This document shows positions 8,520 to 17,031 of a stretch of 64,000 nt of DNA, piece by piece. Origin of the DNA: Rhodoplanes serenus. Lineage in GTDB: Bacteria > Pseudomonadota > Alphaproteobacteria > Rhizobiales > Xanthobacteraceae. The DNA is taken from assembly GCA_009720755.1 (NCBI GenBank), contig WNKV01000008.1, forward strand, positions 1 to 64,000. Reading direction: 5' to 3'. Position 1 is the first letter of the stretch. Every line of letters begins with the position of its first letter. The translations under genes were made by a program, and so were the position numbers. The notes beneath the pieces are model-generated. The model ran no database searches. It was given only the letters and a program-made list of their open reading frames with translations, and was not told where the DNA came from.

Positions 8520-10079
8520 TCACAGCGGATGCCCCGGATCGAAGTAGCTGGACGGAATCTTGATGCCCTTGGCGGTCAGCTCGGTCAGCACCCGCGGGCG
8601 CACCCCCGTGGCGACGAAGTGGCCCTGCACGGTGCCGTCCTCCAGCGTCGCGGTGCGGACGAACTTGAAGATCTCCTGCATCTGGATGATCTCGCCCTCC
8701 ATGCCGGTGATCTCGGCGATGCTCATCACCTTGCGCTTGCCGTCGGAGAGGCGGGAGAGCTGCACGATGATGCGTACCGCGGCGGCGATCTGGCCGCGCA
8801 CCGAGGCGATGGTCATCGGCAAGCCGGCCATGCCGATCATCTGCTCCAGGCGCGAGATCGCCTCGCGCGGATTGTTGGCGTGGATGGTGGCCATCGAGCC
8901 CTCGTGGCCGGTGTTCATCGCCTGGAGCATGTCGAACGCCTCCTCGCCACGGCACTCGCCGAGGATGATGCGCTCGGGCCGCATGCGCAGCGCGTTCTTG
9001 ACGAGATCGCGCTGGCGGATCTCGCCCTTGCCCTCGACATTGGGCGGCCGCGTCTCCATGCGGGCGACATGCGGCTGCTGAAGCTGGAGCTCGGCCGCGT
9101 CCTCGATGGTGATCAGCCGCTCCTTGTCGGAGATGAACGCCGACAGCGCGTTCAGCATCGTGGTCTTGCCGGAGCCGGTGCCGCCCGAGATGATGGTGGT
9201 CACCCGCGCCTTGACCAGCGCCGCGAGCAGCTCGGCCATCTGGGGCCGCAGCGCGCCCACATCGACGAGCTTGCTCAGGTGCAGCGGCTTCTTGGAGAAC
9301 TTGCGGATCGACACCAGCGGCCCGTCGACGGCGACCGGCCGGATCGCCACGTTGACGCGGGAGCCGTCGAGCAGGCGCGCGTCGCACAACGGATGCGACT
9401 CGTCGACCCGGCGCCCCACCGCCGAGACGATCTTGTTGACGATGCGCAGAAGATGCGCCTCGTCCTTGAACCGCACCTCGGTCGGCTCCAGCATGCCGCC
9501 ACGCTCGACATAGACGCATTCGTGGCCGTTGATCAGGATGTCGCTGATGCTGGCGTCCTTCAGCAGCGGCTCGATGGGCCCGAGGCCGGTCATCTCGTCG
9601 AGGATCTCGGTGACGAAGTCGCCGAGCTCGCGGGTGTTCAGCGCGAGCCGCTCGACCAGCACATACTGGGCGACGAGCTGCTGGATGTGCTTGCGGATCT
9701 CCTCCTCGGGCAGCTTCTCCAGCGCCGACAGGTTGATCTCGTCGATCAGCTTGCGGTGCAGCCGCACCTTGGCGTCGAGCAGCTTCTCGCGCATCGCCGG
9801 GCTCGCCGGCACGACGGGGGCAGGCCCTGCCGGCAACGCGGATGCCGCGGCGGCGGCCGCCGCGGTCGGCGGCGCCGACGTGACCGGCACGCCGTCGCCG
9901 GCCGGCGCCGCGGTCCGGGTCATCGCCTCGTCGCCGCCGGCGCTCGTGGTGTCGTGGTCGGCCGGCAGCGGCGCCGGGCCGGGCGTCGGCACCATGACGG
10001 GCAGCAGCGCCGGCGCCACCGCCGGCGGCTCGGCGGCCGGCGCGGGGGCGAGACGGCGGAAGCTGAAGCGTCCGCCCAT
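8520..10079 (-). CDS. cpaF: Tad locus 1 secretion ATPase CpaF/TadA
   Basis: A 519-residue cytosolic hexameric ATPase that powers Tad pilus assembly. After a Pro/Ala-rich N-terminal tail of about 100 residues comes the conserved helical region and a RecA-like core. Walker A is [12 protein letters not shown]. An aspartate-box-like segment ([11 protein letters not shown]) follows, then the His/Arg-rich [21 protein letters not shown] strong GGGGAG Shine-Dalgarno precedes the ATG. The gene lies 28 bp downstream of cpaE-1 and 55 bp before tadB-1. Its closest relative in the window is cpaF-2 at 50855-52375; the N-terminal tails are unrelated while the ATPase cores align. Confidence 0.95.
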   Translation of the reverse strand: MGGRFSFRRLAPAPAAEPPAVAPALLPVMVPTPGPAPLPADHDTTSAGGDEAMTRTAAPAGDGVPVTSAPPTAAAAAAASALPAGPAPVVPASPAMREKLLDAKVRLHRKLIDEINLSALEKLPEEEIRKHIQQLVAQYVLVERLALNTRELGDFVTEILDEMTGLGPIEPLLKDASISDILINGHECVYVERGGMLEPTEVRFKDEAHLLRIVNKIVSAVGRRVDESHPLCDARLLDGSRVNVAIRPVAVDGPLVSIRKFSKKPLHLSKLVDVGALRPQMAELLAALVKARVTTIISGGTGSGKTTMLNALSAFISDKERLITIEDAAELQLQQPHVARMETRPPNVEGKGEIRQRDLVKNALRMRPERIILGECRGEEAFDMLQAMNTGHEGSMATIHANNPREAISRLEQMIGMAGLPMTIASVRGQIAAAVRIIVQLSRLSDGKRKVMSIAEITGMEGEIIQMQEIFKFVRTATLEDGTVQGHFVATGVRPRVLTELTAKGIKIPSSYFDPGHPL

Positions 10080-10107
10080 GGTCAGCTCCCCTCGGCGGGG
10101 CCGGTGG

Positions 10108-11334
10108 TCAGCCGCGGGCCCATGACAACCCCAGTCGCCGCTTGGCGGTCGGCTCGACGGCCCGCTCCGTCGCCTGCGCCGGCGTGACGATCTTGCGGAG
10201 CTGGGCGGAGATCCGGTTGCCCGGCTTCACCTCGTCCAGCGGCACGCCGCGATCGATCGCCTCGCGCACCAAGCGATAGTCGTTGGGAATCGTCGCCAGC
10301 AGGTCGTCGCCGAGCGCCTGATCGAGATCGCGCTTGCGCAGCCCGGTGCCGAACAGCGACTGCTCGAAGCGATTGATCAGCACCTGTGGGCGCGGCCCCT
10401 CGTCCAGCCGCTCGCGGATGGCGCCGACCAGTTGCTTGGCGTGCTTGATGCCGGGCACCGTCAGCTCGCTCACCACATAGACCCGGTTGGAGCCGAGCAG
10501 CACGTTGTCGGTCCACGGGAACCAGGTTCGCGGCAGATCGATGACGACGTAGTTGAAGTGCGACGAGACGAGATCGAGCAGCCGCGTCACGATCTCCGGA
10601 TCGAACGAGCGCATCTCGGCCGGCCGGCAAGGAGCCGCGATCACCGCGAGCCCGGAGGCGTGATACGACAGCATCACCTCGAGGAGCTGGCGATCGAGGC
10701 GCTCCGGTCGCGGCTCGATCTCGCCGAGGTCGAGCCGCGGCTCGAGATCGAGATAGTCGGCGCAGGCGCCGTGCTGAAAGTCGAGATCGACCAGGCAGGT
10801 CGCCGGCCGCGTCTTCTGGGTGCCGCTGCCGAGCAGCAGCAGCGCCGTCTGGATGGCGAGCGTCGTCACTCCGGCGCCGCCGACCGCCGACAGGTAGGTG
10901 AAGATCTCGGCCTCGCTGGTGTCGCCGGCGGCCGGCGTCTGCACCACGCGGGCGCAGGTGCGCACCAGCTCCACCGGCTGCACCGGCTTCACCAGGAAAT
11001 CGGCGATGCGCAGCTTGAGAAGCTGCCGCATGACCTCCTTGTCGAAGACATCGGTGACGGTGACCACCGGCGGCCAGCCGTCCAGCCGCGCCGTCAGAGC
11101 CTCCAGCGCCGCCATGTCGTCGGCACCGGCAACATTCAGGTCGATCACCACCACGGTGGCGTCGGCGGCCGCAACGGCATCGGCCTGCGCCGCCAGCGCG
11201 CCGTCGATCACCTCCAGCTCGATCTGCGGCGCGGCCCGGAAGGTGTCGCGAACCAGATCGGCGAACGACGGGTCGGCCGTCACCACGACGACCCGGGTTC
11301 GACTGCTGGACGGCTTGGCACGGGGACTTCGCAT
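10108..11334 (-). CDS. cpaE: Tad locus 1 localisation ATPase CpaE/TadZ
   Basis: A 408-residue two-domain protein: a receiver-like N-terminal domain (RVVVVTADPSFADLVRDTF onward, to about residue 125) and a ParA/MinD-like ATPase domain. TadZ/CpaE proteins position the Tad machine at the pole. The P-loop is degenerate (VGGAGVTTLAIQ): it lacks the Lys residues of KGGVGKT. This weakens any claim of ATP hydrolysis, although such deviation is known within the TadZ group. It follows the small lipoprotein gene after a 144-bp gap that holds a copy of repeat family 2, and precedes cpaF-1 by 28 bp. Confidence 0.88.
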   Translation of the reverse strand: MRSPRAKPSSSRTRVVVVTADPSFADLVRDTFRAAPQIELEVIDGALAAQADAVAAADATVVVIDLNVAGADDMAALEALTARLDGWPPVVTVTDVFDKEVMRQLLKLRIADFLVKPVQPVELVRTCARVVQTPAAGDTSEAEIFTYLSAVGGAGVTTLAIQTALLLLGSGTQKTRPATCLVDLDFQHGACADYLDLEPRLDLGEIEPRPERLDRQLLEVMLSYHASGLAVIAAPCRPAEMRSFDPEIVTRLLDLVSSHFNYVVIDLPRTWFPWTDNVLLGSNRVYVVSELTVPGIKHAKQLVGAIRERLDEGPRPQVLINRFEQSLFGTGLRKRDLDQALGDDLLATIPNDYRLVREAIDRGVPLDEVKPGNRISAQLRKIVTPAQATERAVEPTAKRRLGLSWARG

Positions 11335-11377
11335 GTCGGGGGATCTTCCACGTTCCGGGATCGGGTGCGGCGACGCC

Positions 11378-11481
11378 TAGAGCGGAATCCAACCCAACGG
11401 GATCGGACTCCGCTCTAGAAGTCCTTATTTGATCGCATTTTCGACGGCGAACCGGAGTCCACTTCGCCGGACAATGCTCTA
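11378..11481. repeat. Dispersed repeat family 2, copy 1 (inside the Tad-1 operon)
   Basis: About 104 bp beginning with the inverted pair tagagcggaatcc / ggactccgctcta (a hairpin), then agtccttat, and ending cgccggacaatgctcta. The same ends are found at 30872-31033, and a half-copy at 48771-48801. Here the element sits between the small lipoprotein gene and cpaE-1. The lipoprotein's TAG stop is read from the terminal cta. Elements of this kind are frequent between genes in Hyphomicrobiales (from general knowledge of the order). Confidence 0.8.
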
Positions 11482-11844
11482 GTCCTTGACGGCCGCACCT
11501 CCCGAACTCTGGGCCGCGACGGTCGGGGCGCCGTCGGGCGCCTGCGACTGCTTGTAGGTCGAGGTGGTGCCGAGACCCTGCGGCTTGATCACCCGGCCGG
11601 TGCGGTAGCGCTCCTGGGCGATGGCCACATTGGGGCCGTGGCCCGGGATGTTGCGGTTGGCGGCGGCCGGCGGCCACGGGTCGATGGTGTGGATCGCCAC
11701 GTTGGTGGCGACCGCGTCCTGGGCGCCGAACGTGACGGTCTCGCGCCGGTCGTAATAGATGTCCGAGCAGCCGGCCACGACGGCGGCGAGCAGCAGCGCG
11801 CCGGCGAGCGCGGCACGCCGGAGCCGGTTATTGCAGCACGACAT
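11479..11844 (-). CDS. Small lipoprotein in the CpaD position of Tad locus 1
   Basis: A 121-residue predicted outer-membrane-facing lipoprotein with an n-region of Arg residues and lipobox LAAVVAGC (Cys near residue 27). It lies exactly where cpaD usually stands (between cpaC and cpaE) but is half the length of CpaD and does not share its sequence. The 250-residue CpaD at 53664-54416 is the reference. The mature part is hydrophilic with AVATNVAIHTIDPWPP and an unstructured Gln/Ser/Ala-rich tail. The ATG at 11844 lies inside the end of cpaC-1 (17-bp overlap), so expression with the secretin is expected. I infer a pilotin-like or secretin-stabilising role; no catalytic motif is visible. Confidence 0.75.
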   Translation of the reverse strand: MSCCNNRLRRAALAGALLLAAVVAGCSDIYYDRRETVTFGAQDAVATNVAIHTIDPWPPAAANRNIPGHGPNVAIAQERYRTGRVIKPQGLGTTSTYKQSQAPDGAPTVAAQSSGGAAVKD

Positions 11845-13384
11845 GGGTGCCTCCCTGGGGCAGCTCGAGCATGTGGCCGGTATAGGGTCGCAGCGCCGCC
11901 GTCTCGCCGCGCACCGCCGGGGTGCGGGCGAGCTCGGACTTGCCGCCGGCGAACAGGTCGAGATCGTTGGCGGGCACCGTGGCATCGAGCGGCGTGCGCA
12001 GCGGGTCGCCCGGCCGCGCCGGACGCGCCAGCCGCGGCGTCACGATGATGACGAGATCGGTTTCCTTCTTGATGTAGGAGCGGCTGGAGAACAGCGCGCC
12101 GAGCACCGGCACGTCGCCGATCCATGGCAGCTGCTCCTGCGCCGTGCTGCTGTCGTTCTGCAACAGTCCGGCGAGCGCGAAGCTCTGACCGTCGCGCAGC
12201 TCCAGCGTGGTCGAGGCCCGCCGCACCGTCAGGCCCGGCACCGAGATGCCGTTGGCGACCGACACCGTGGTGGTGCGGTCGATCTGGCTCACCTCGGGCT
12301 CGATCTTCAGGTTGATGACGCTGCCGCCCAGCACCGTCGGGGTGAAGGCGAGGCTGACGCCGTAGCGCTTGTACTCGACCGAGATCTGGCCGAGCGTGCC
12401 CGACACCGGGATCGGGTACTCGCCGCCGGCCAGGAAGTTGGCGGTGTCGCCCGACAGCGCGACGAGGTTCGGCTCGGCGAGGCGGCGCACCAGGCCGCGC
12501 TCCTCCAGCGCGTTGAGGGCGACGTCGATCTGCATGCCCTGGAGCAGCAGGCTGCCCACCATGAAGCCGAACGGATTGCCGCCGGAGAGCACGCCGGCCG
12601 CCGCCGTTCCGACGTTGCCGAAGGTCGGCGGGCGCGGCACCGGCAGCCCGGAGGCGGTGCGATCGCTGCCGACATTGCCGATGAAGCGCCGGTTCTCGCT
12701 CCAGGCGTTCCACTGCACGCCGAGCTCGCGGCCGGCCGAGCGGGTCGCCTCGACGAAGCGCACCTCGAGCAGCACCTGCTGGGGCGCCGCCACCTGCACG
12801 GCGTTGATCACCTCGGGGCCGAACTGGCGGGCGATCGAGAGCGCCTGATCGAGCGTCACGCCATCCTGCACCGAGCCGGCCAGCAGGATGCGGCCGTTGA
12901 CGCTGGAGACGCGGAACTTGGCGCCCGGGAAGCGCTGCGCCAGCTCGGAGGCCAGCGCCGACACGTCGTAGGAGACCTCGACGTCGAACAGGCCGACCAG
13001 CTTCTTGCCCTCGCCATACACCGAGACGCGGGTGGTGCCGATCTTCTTGCCGAGGATCGACAGCGACTGGTCGGTGAGCGGATTGACGTCGGCGATCTCC
13101 GGGTCACCGAGGGTGACCTCCATGAAGGGGGCGTCGGTGCGCACGTCCTGCGACTTGCCGACCGGCACCGTCACGGCGGCGGTGCGCTTGCTGCCGCCGA
13201 GCTGCACCACCTTCTGGGCCTGCGCGGCCCCGGCCACCAGCGGCAGCGTCGCGGTGGCGAGCGTGGCGCCGAGCGCGGCGGCGAGGGAGATGACGAGCGA
13301 GCGCCAGACGGTCCGGCGTCGGCCGGCTCTGCGCTGGGAGGACCGCGGTTCCGTCGCGGTCGTGATGGTGTCGTCCCCGTTCAT
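11828..13384 (-). CDS. cpaC: Tad locus 1 outer-membrane secretin CpaC/RcpA
   Basis: A 518-residue secretin that forms the outer-membrane channel of the Tad pilus. A basic N-terminus leads into a signal peptide ending near AAQA. The pilus-assembly N-terminal domain (VTVPVGKSQDVRTDAPF), a BON-like domain and the C-terminal secretin domain follow, with VPVLGALFSSRSYIKKETDL marking the last. The ATG at 13384 (MNGDDTIT) is chosen because upstream in-frame sequence would be Arg-rich antisense shadow of cpaB-1. It lies 59 bp after cpaB-1 and overlaps the lipoprotein start by 17 bp. Confidence 0.93.
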   Translation of the reverse strand: MNGDDTITTATEPRSSQRRAGRRRTVWRSLVISLAAALGATLATATLPLVAGAAQAQKVVQLGGSKRTAAVTVPVGKSQDVRTDAPFMEVTLGDPEIADVNPLTDQSLSILGKKIGTTRVSVYGEGKKLVGLFDVEVSYDVSALASELAQRFPGAKFRVSSVNGRILLAGSVQDGVTLDQALSIARQFGPEVINAVQVAAPQQVLLEVRFVEATRSAGRELGVQWNAWSENRRFIGNVGSDRTASGLPVPRPPTFGNVGTAAAGVLSGGNPFGFMVGSLLLQGMQIDVALNALEERGLVRRLAEPNLVALSGDTANFLAGGEYPIPVSGTLGQISVEYKRYGVSLAFTPTVLGGSVINLKIEPEVSQIDRTTTVSVANGISVPGLTVRRASTTLELRDGQSFALAGLLQNDSSTAQEQLPWIGDVPVLGALFSSRSYIKKETDLVIIVTPRLARPARPGDPLRTPLDATVPANDLDLFAGGKSELARTPAVRGETAALRPYTGHMLELPQGGTHVVLQ

Positions 13385-13443
13385 TCCGAGCCCCCGATGT
13401 CCCTCGGCGGTCCACGCCCCCCGGCATGGAGTCGCCGTCGATC

Positions 13444-14328
13444 TCACTGCGCCGTCGCGTAGGCCGCGGCGTTTCCGGCCTCGTGCGGCACCTGGTATTC
13501 CTGCTTCTGCGCTCCGCGGGTCACCACCACGGTGGCGACCTCCTTGCGGGCCGCCGGCTTGTCGGTCTTGTCGGACTTGTCGGTGCCCATCAGGTCGCTG
13601 AACAGATCCTTGAGGGTCACCCGCGACGTCCTCGTCTCGCTCACCTCGCCGGCCTTGCGCAGCAGCAGCGACAGCGAGCCGACCGAGGAGGCGAGGCTGA
13701 GCTTCTGCCCGGCGGCGGTGTCGACCTCGAGGGTCACCGCCTTGGGGATCGTCGGGCTGGCGCTGCGGTCGTCGGCCATCTGATCGACGGCGAGCACGCG
13801 GACGTCTTGCAGCAGCACCTGGGTCGAGGCGTTGTCCTTGTCGACTTGGCGAGTCAGCACCACGTCGACACGATCGCCCGGCAGCACGAAGCCACCGACA
13901 CCGTCGACATCGTTGACCCGGATGGTCACCGCCTTCATGCCCGGCCCGACCAGCGCCGACAGCGTCGCGCGCTGGCCCGGCCCGGTGATCTTCATGGCCA
14001 GCACGGGCTCGTTCGGCTCCATCGGCGACAGCACCACGCGCTTGCCGCTCGACAGCAGCTCCGGAATGGTGGCGACGGCGCCCGGCGGCAGCGCATCGGC
14101 CGGCCACGGCGCCTCACGCAGCACCTGCGCCGACAGCTCGTGGCCGAACCGCAGCGGACGGGCCGCCACCACGACGGTGCGCGACGCCACCGCGGGTGCA
14201 CCGCGGCCAGCCTCCAGGCTGCGCATCCGCGCCTCGGCCTGGCTGTTGAGCCAGCTCCGCGTCGCGAACACGGCGAGCAGCCCGAAGACGGCCGCCACCG
14301 CGATCATGATGACTGTGCTGGTCCGCAC
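13444..14328 (-). CDS. cpaB: Tad locus 1 periplasmic assembly protein CpaB/RcpC
   Basis: A 294-residue protein with an N-terminal membrane anchor (STVIMIAVAAVFGLLAVFA), an SAF domain (VVVAARPLRFGHELSAQVL, about residues 50-115) and an RcpC/CpaB domain (VDGVGGFVLPGDRVDVVLTR). CpaB proteins act in the periplasm with the secretin. It is the first gene of the Tad-1 operon, divergent from the oxidoreductase at 14739. AGAGGA lies just upstream of the ATG. The 410-bp divergent spacer holds an inverted repeat and short tandem repeats described separately. Confidence 0.92.
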   Translation of the reverse strand: MRTSTVIMIAVAAVFGLLAVFATRSWLNSQAEARMRSLEAGRGAPAVASRTVVVAARPLRFGHELSAQVLREAPWPADALPPGAVATIPELLSSGKRVVLSPMEPNEPVLAMKITGPGQRATLSALVGPGMKAVTIRVNDVDGVGGFVLPGDRVDVVLTRQVDKDNASTQVLLQDVRVLAVDQMADDRSASPTIPKAVTLEVDTAAGQKLSLASSVGSLSLLLRKAGEVSETRTSRVTLKDLFSDLMGTDKSDKTDKPAARKEVATVVVTRGAQKQEYQVPHEAGNAAAYATAQ

Positions 14329-14424
14329 CGTTCTGGTCCTCTCGGGGCGCGACCTCGATGCCCCTTCGGATTTACTAGGAGCTGCGAAAGTATTGAATCC
14401 GTGAACCGAACGGCGCTTCTCCGG

Positions 14425-14505
14425 ATATGCTTTAGGCCCCCTGAAGGGATATTGTTGACGAACCGTTCACACCCGCGGCGGACTCGTGGCGGGCCTTAAG
14501 CATAT
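14425..14505. promoter_or_regulatory. Long inverted repeat upstream of the Tad-1 operon
   Basis: Arms atatgctttaggccc (14425-14439) and gggccttaagcatat (14491-14505) are reverse complements with a single mismatch, spaced by 51 bp. The element lies about 97 bp upstream of cpaB-1 in the divergent spacer. The loop contains the motif gttgacgaaccgttcac (14454-14470), which resembles a palindrome upstream of the tadD-like gene at 15694. It could be a regulator landing zone or a cruciform/hairpin; no protein is identified. Confidence 0.6.
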
Positions 14506-14621
14506 GTCGCGAATGGCGGCGGGCGGCGCGTTTGCGCCACAGGCCGCCGCCGGTGAGCAGCCTCGTCCAGCCCCCTGGTGTCTCGATGGGTGGGAATGCG
14601 GGGCGGCGTCGCTCGCAGGCT

Positions 14622-14680
14622 CTGGCCGTGGCGAAACTGGCCGTCACAAACTGGCCGTCACGAAAGCGGCTGTCACGAAA
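14622..14680. repeat. 14-15 bp tandem repeat x4 upstream of the oxidoreductase
   Basis: Four imperfect units (ctggccgtggcgaaa, ctggccgtcacaaa, ctggccgtcacgaaa, gcggctgtcacgaaa) run head to tail, ending 58 bp before the ATG at 14739. The shared core is ggc(c/t)gt-N-N-c-N-aaa. They may be protein-binding iterons or simple slippage products. Confidence 0.65.
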
Positions 14681-14738
14681 TCAGTGGCGTGGCTGCGCCG
14701 GTTGCGAAATAGTGCTCGATCAGCACGGGACCCCCGCC

Positions 14739-15665
14739 ATGCCGATCACCATCGCGATTCTCGCACCGGGTGAGATGGGCGCCGCCGTCGGCGCGCGACT
14801 TGTCGCCGCCGGCGCCCACGTGACCACCTCACTGGCCGGCCGCAGCCCCGCCACCGCGGCCCGTGCCCAGGCGGCCGGGCTGGCAGTCGCCGAAGGCGAT
14901 GCCGCCCTGGTGGCCGAGGCCGACATCGTGCTCTCCATCGTGCCGCCCGGCGAGGCGGTGACGGTGGCCAAGCGGCTGCGGCCGGAGCTCGCCCGCACCG
15001 ACCGCAAGCCCGTCTATGTCGACTTCAACGCGGTCTCGCCCGACACCGTGCGGCACATCGCGGCGGCGCTCGCCGGCACCGGCTCGCCGTTCGTCGACGG
15101 CAGCATCATCGGGCCGCCGCCCGGGCCGGGCCGCCGAACCGTGTTCCACGTCGCCGGCGCGGCCGCCCCGGACGTCGCCAAGCTGCGCCAGCATGGTCTC
15201 GACGTCCGCGTGCTGGAAGGCCCGGTCGGCGCCGCCTCGGCGCTCAAGATGTCCTATTCGGGCATCACCAAGGGGCTCACCGCGATCGGTGCCGCCATGG
15301 TGCTCGGCGCGACGCGGGCCGGCTGCGCCGCCGATCTCGCCGCCGAGCTGGCCGAGAGCCAGCCGCATCTCGCCGGCTGGCTCGGCCGCCAGGTGCCGGC
15401 CATGTTCCCCAAGGCGTACAGGTTCGTGGCCGAGATGGAGGAGATCGCCGACTTCCTCCACACCGACCGGCCGTCCTGCGAGATCTATCACGCGATGGCG
15501 CGGCTCTACGCCCGGCTCGCCGCGGCCGACGGCGCCGACGAGATCGATGCGCTCGCCCGCTTCTGCGCGACGCCGGGCGCCGCCCGCCCGCCGGCGGCGC
15601 GATCCGCCGAGCCGGAGCCCCAGGCCGCCACGGCCACGGCGGAGGGGTCCGATCCCGGTCTGTGA
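14739..15665 (+). CDS. NAD(P)-dependent oxidoreductase of the 6-phosphogluconate/3-hydroxyisobutyrate dehydrogenase type (DUF1932)
   Basis: A 308-residue cytosolic oxidoreductase. The N-terminal Rossmann motif is modified to ILAPGEMGAAVGARL (GxGxMG-like, residues 5-20). It is followed by the VLSIVPPGEA segment and a C-terminal DUF1932 helical domain with the family lysine region ALKMSYSGITKGL. Enzymes of this group oxidise beta-hydroxyacids or reduce iminium substrates; the substrate is unknown here. The ATG at 14739 is chosen because it begins the Rossmann strand directly; upstream frame from 14532 covers the tandem-repeat leader. A short Ala/Pro/Glu-rich tail closes the protein. It is transcribed away from the Tad-1 operon. 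Confidence 0.82.
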   Translation: MPITIAILAPGEMGAAVGARLVAAGAHVTTSLAGRSPATAARAQAAGLAVAEGDAALVAEADIVLSIVPPGEAVTVAKRLRPELARTDRKPVYVDFNAVSPDTVRHIAAALAGTGSPFVDGSIIGPPPGPGRRTVFHVAGAAAPDVAKLRQHGLDVRVLEGPVGAASALKMSYSGITKGLTAIGAAMVLGATRAGCAADLAAELAESQPHLAGWLGRQVPAMFPKAYRFVAEMEEIADFLHTDRPSCEIYHAMARLYARLAAADGADEIDALARFCATPGAARPPAARSAEPEPQAATATAEGSDPGL

Positions 15666-15693
15666 GCACCGCACCGCCGCGCAACGCCGCAGG

Positions 15694-15710
15694 GTTGACG
15701 AGCCGTCAAC
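15694..15710. promoter_or_regulatory. Perfect palindrome upstream of the TadD-like gene
   Basis: gttgacg-agc-cgtcaac is a perfect 7-bp inverted repeat, 130 bp before the tadD-like ATG. A related 17-mer with 14 matching positions lies in the divergent spacer before cpaB-1 (14454-14470). It is a candidate operator shared by the two transcription units of Tad locus 1. Confidence 0.5.
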
Positions 15711-15839
15711 GACCATTTCGGCGTTGCAAGCGAATTCTTAACTCCCGCTTTCTAGTCTCGCCGGCAGGCCACCCAACATCCGAGTCGTGCATCGCAGTCG
15801 ATCGCCCGGCCGGAACCGCCGGTCCCGCCCGGGCGAGTC

Positions 15840-16430
15840 ATGAGTATCGAGGTCCATCGGTTCGCGTTCGTCGCCCTCTCGGGTCTCCTGTGGCTCGCGG
15901 GCTGCGAGACGACGGCGGTGAAGCTGCCGGAGCTGCCCGGCGCGGCGCCGGCCGCGGTTGCGGTGGGGACGCCAGCCCCGGTGGCCGACGTCGACATCAC
16001 CGGCTCGACCGCCGGAGCCGACCCCAAGCTCCTGCCCGACAACATGACGCCAAGCCTGCCGAACGACGATCTCTCGGTCGGCAAGGAGCACTTCCGGCAG
16101 GGCCAGTACGGCATGGCGGAGAAGATGTGCCGGCGCGCCGTCGAGGCGGCGCCGCGCTCCGCCGAGGCGTGGCTGTGCCTCGCCGCCTCCTACGACCGGC
16201 TGAAGCGCTTCGAGCTCGCCGATCGGGCCTACGGCCAGCTCATCAAGATCACCGGCCGCACCCCGGCGGTGCTGAACAACATCGGCTACTCGTACATCCT
16301 GCGCGGCGATTACCGGCGCGCTCATGCGACGCTGCTCGCCGCCGAGGCCGGCGACCCGGCCAACCCGTTCATCCGGAACAATCTGGCGCTGCTCGCCGAG
16401 GTGACCCGGACCAAGGAGGGGGTGCGCTGA
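15840..16430 (+). CDS. tadD: TadD-like TPR lipoprotein of Tad locus 1
   Basis: A 196-residue lipoprotein. The signal peptide ends in lipobox LLWLAGC (Cys near residue 22), followed by a Pro/Ala-rich spacer and three TPR-like helical repeats from about residue 75 (FRQGQYGMAEKMCRRAVEAA, and AEAWLCLAASYDRLKRFELA). TadD proteins are outer-membrane-associated pilotins that help the secretin. It is the counterpart of the longer TadD at 47886-48719, but it stands on the opposite strand from the rest of Tad locus 1, separated by the oxidoreductase gene. Confidence 0.82.
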   Translation: MSIEVHRFAFVALSGLLWLAGCETTAVKLPELPGAAPAAVAVGTPAPVADVDITGSTAGADPKLLPDNMTPSLPNDDLSVGKEHFRQGQYGMAEKMCRRAVEAAPRSAEAWLCLAASYDRLKRFELADRAYGQLIKITGRTPAVLNNIGYSYILRGDYRRAHATLLAAEAGDPANPFIRNNLALLAEVTRTKEGVR

Positions 16431-16554
16431 CGGCACCGGGCCACCCGGCGCGGCTTTCCCCCGACCCCGTCGTCCCGGCGCGCTTTCCCCGCCATGGGGA
16501 TTTGCTCTAGAAGGCGGTCCGACCGACGCGACCCCGCCCCCGGAGCACGACCGC

Positions 16555-17031
16555 ATGTTCGACGACATCAAGACGTTCTTCGCCGAGCTGACCAGCGGCG
16601 GCAAGAGCCCGACCCGTTTCGAGCCCGACGACTACCGGCTCGCCGCCGCCGCCCTGATGGTCCATGTCGCGACGCTCGACGCCAACCTGTCGGAGACCGA
16701 GCGCGCCAAGCTGCACACGCTGCTGGAGACCCGCTTCGGCCTCGACGCCGCCGATACCGACGCGCTGATCGACGCGGCCGTCGCGGCCGACCGCGAGGCC
16801 GTCGATTTCTACCAGTTCACCCGCCTGCTGATGCGCAGCCTCGACGAGGAGGGCCGGCGCAAGGTCGTCGCCATGATGTGGCAGATGGTGTTCGCCGACG
16901 GCGACGTCACCGAGTTCGAGGACAATGTGATGTGGCGGGTCGCCGACCTGCTCGCCGTGCCCAACCGCGACCGGATCGAGCTGCGCCGCCAGATCGCGGC
17001 GGGACGCGACCCGCTGGACGAGTCGACGTGA
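16555..17031 (+). CDS. TerB-family protein
   Basis: A 158-residue, all-helical cytosolic protein of the TerB/DUF533-like group (COG4103 type). The signature acidic metal-binding pattern is visible as VATLDANLSETERAKL and later MVFADGDVTEFEDNVMWRVA. The family name comes from tellurite-resistance operons, but lone copies like this are not shown to confer resistance. The stop overlaps the GTG of the following SDR gene (gtga, 17028-17031), so the pair is probably co-translated. Confidence 0.85.
   Translation: MFDDIKTFFAELTSGGKSPTRFEPDDYRLAAAALMVHVATLDANLSETERAKLHTLLETRFGLDAADTDALIDAAVAADREAVDFYQFTRLLMRSLDEEGRRKVVAMMWQMVFADGDVTEFEDNVMWRVADLLAVPNRDRIELRRQIAAGRDPLDEST

Noticed and set aside
6446-8563. 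A 705-codon plus-strand frame opposite tadC-1 and tadB-1
   Set aside because: Low-complexity His/Gln/Arg-rich shadow; the minus-strand TadB/TadC frames are unambiguous.
16555-17031. Tellurite resistance determinant
   Set aside because: Only a lone TerB-like gene is present without terA/C/D/E/Z partners, so resistance is not supported.
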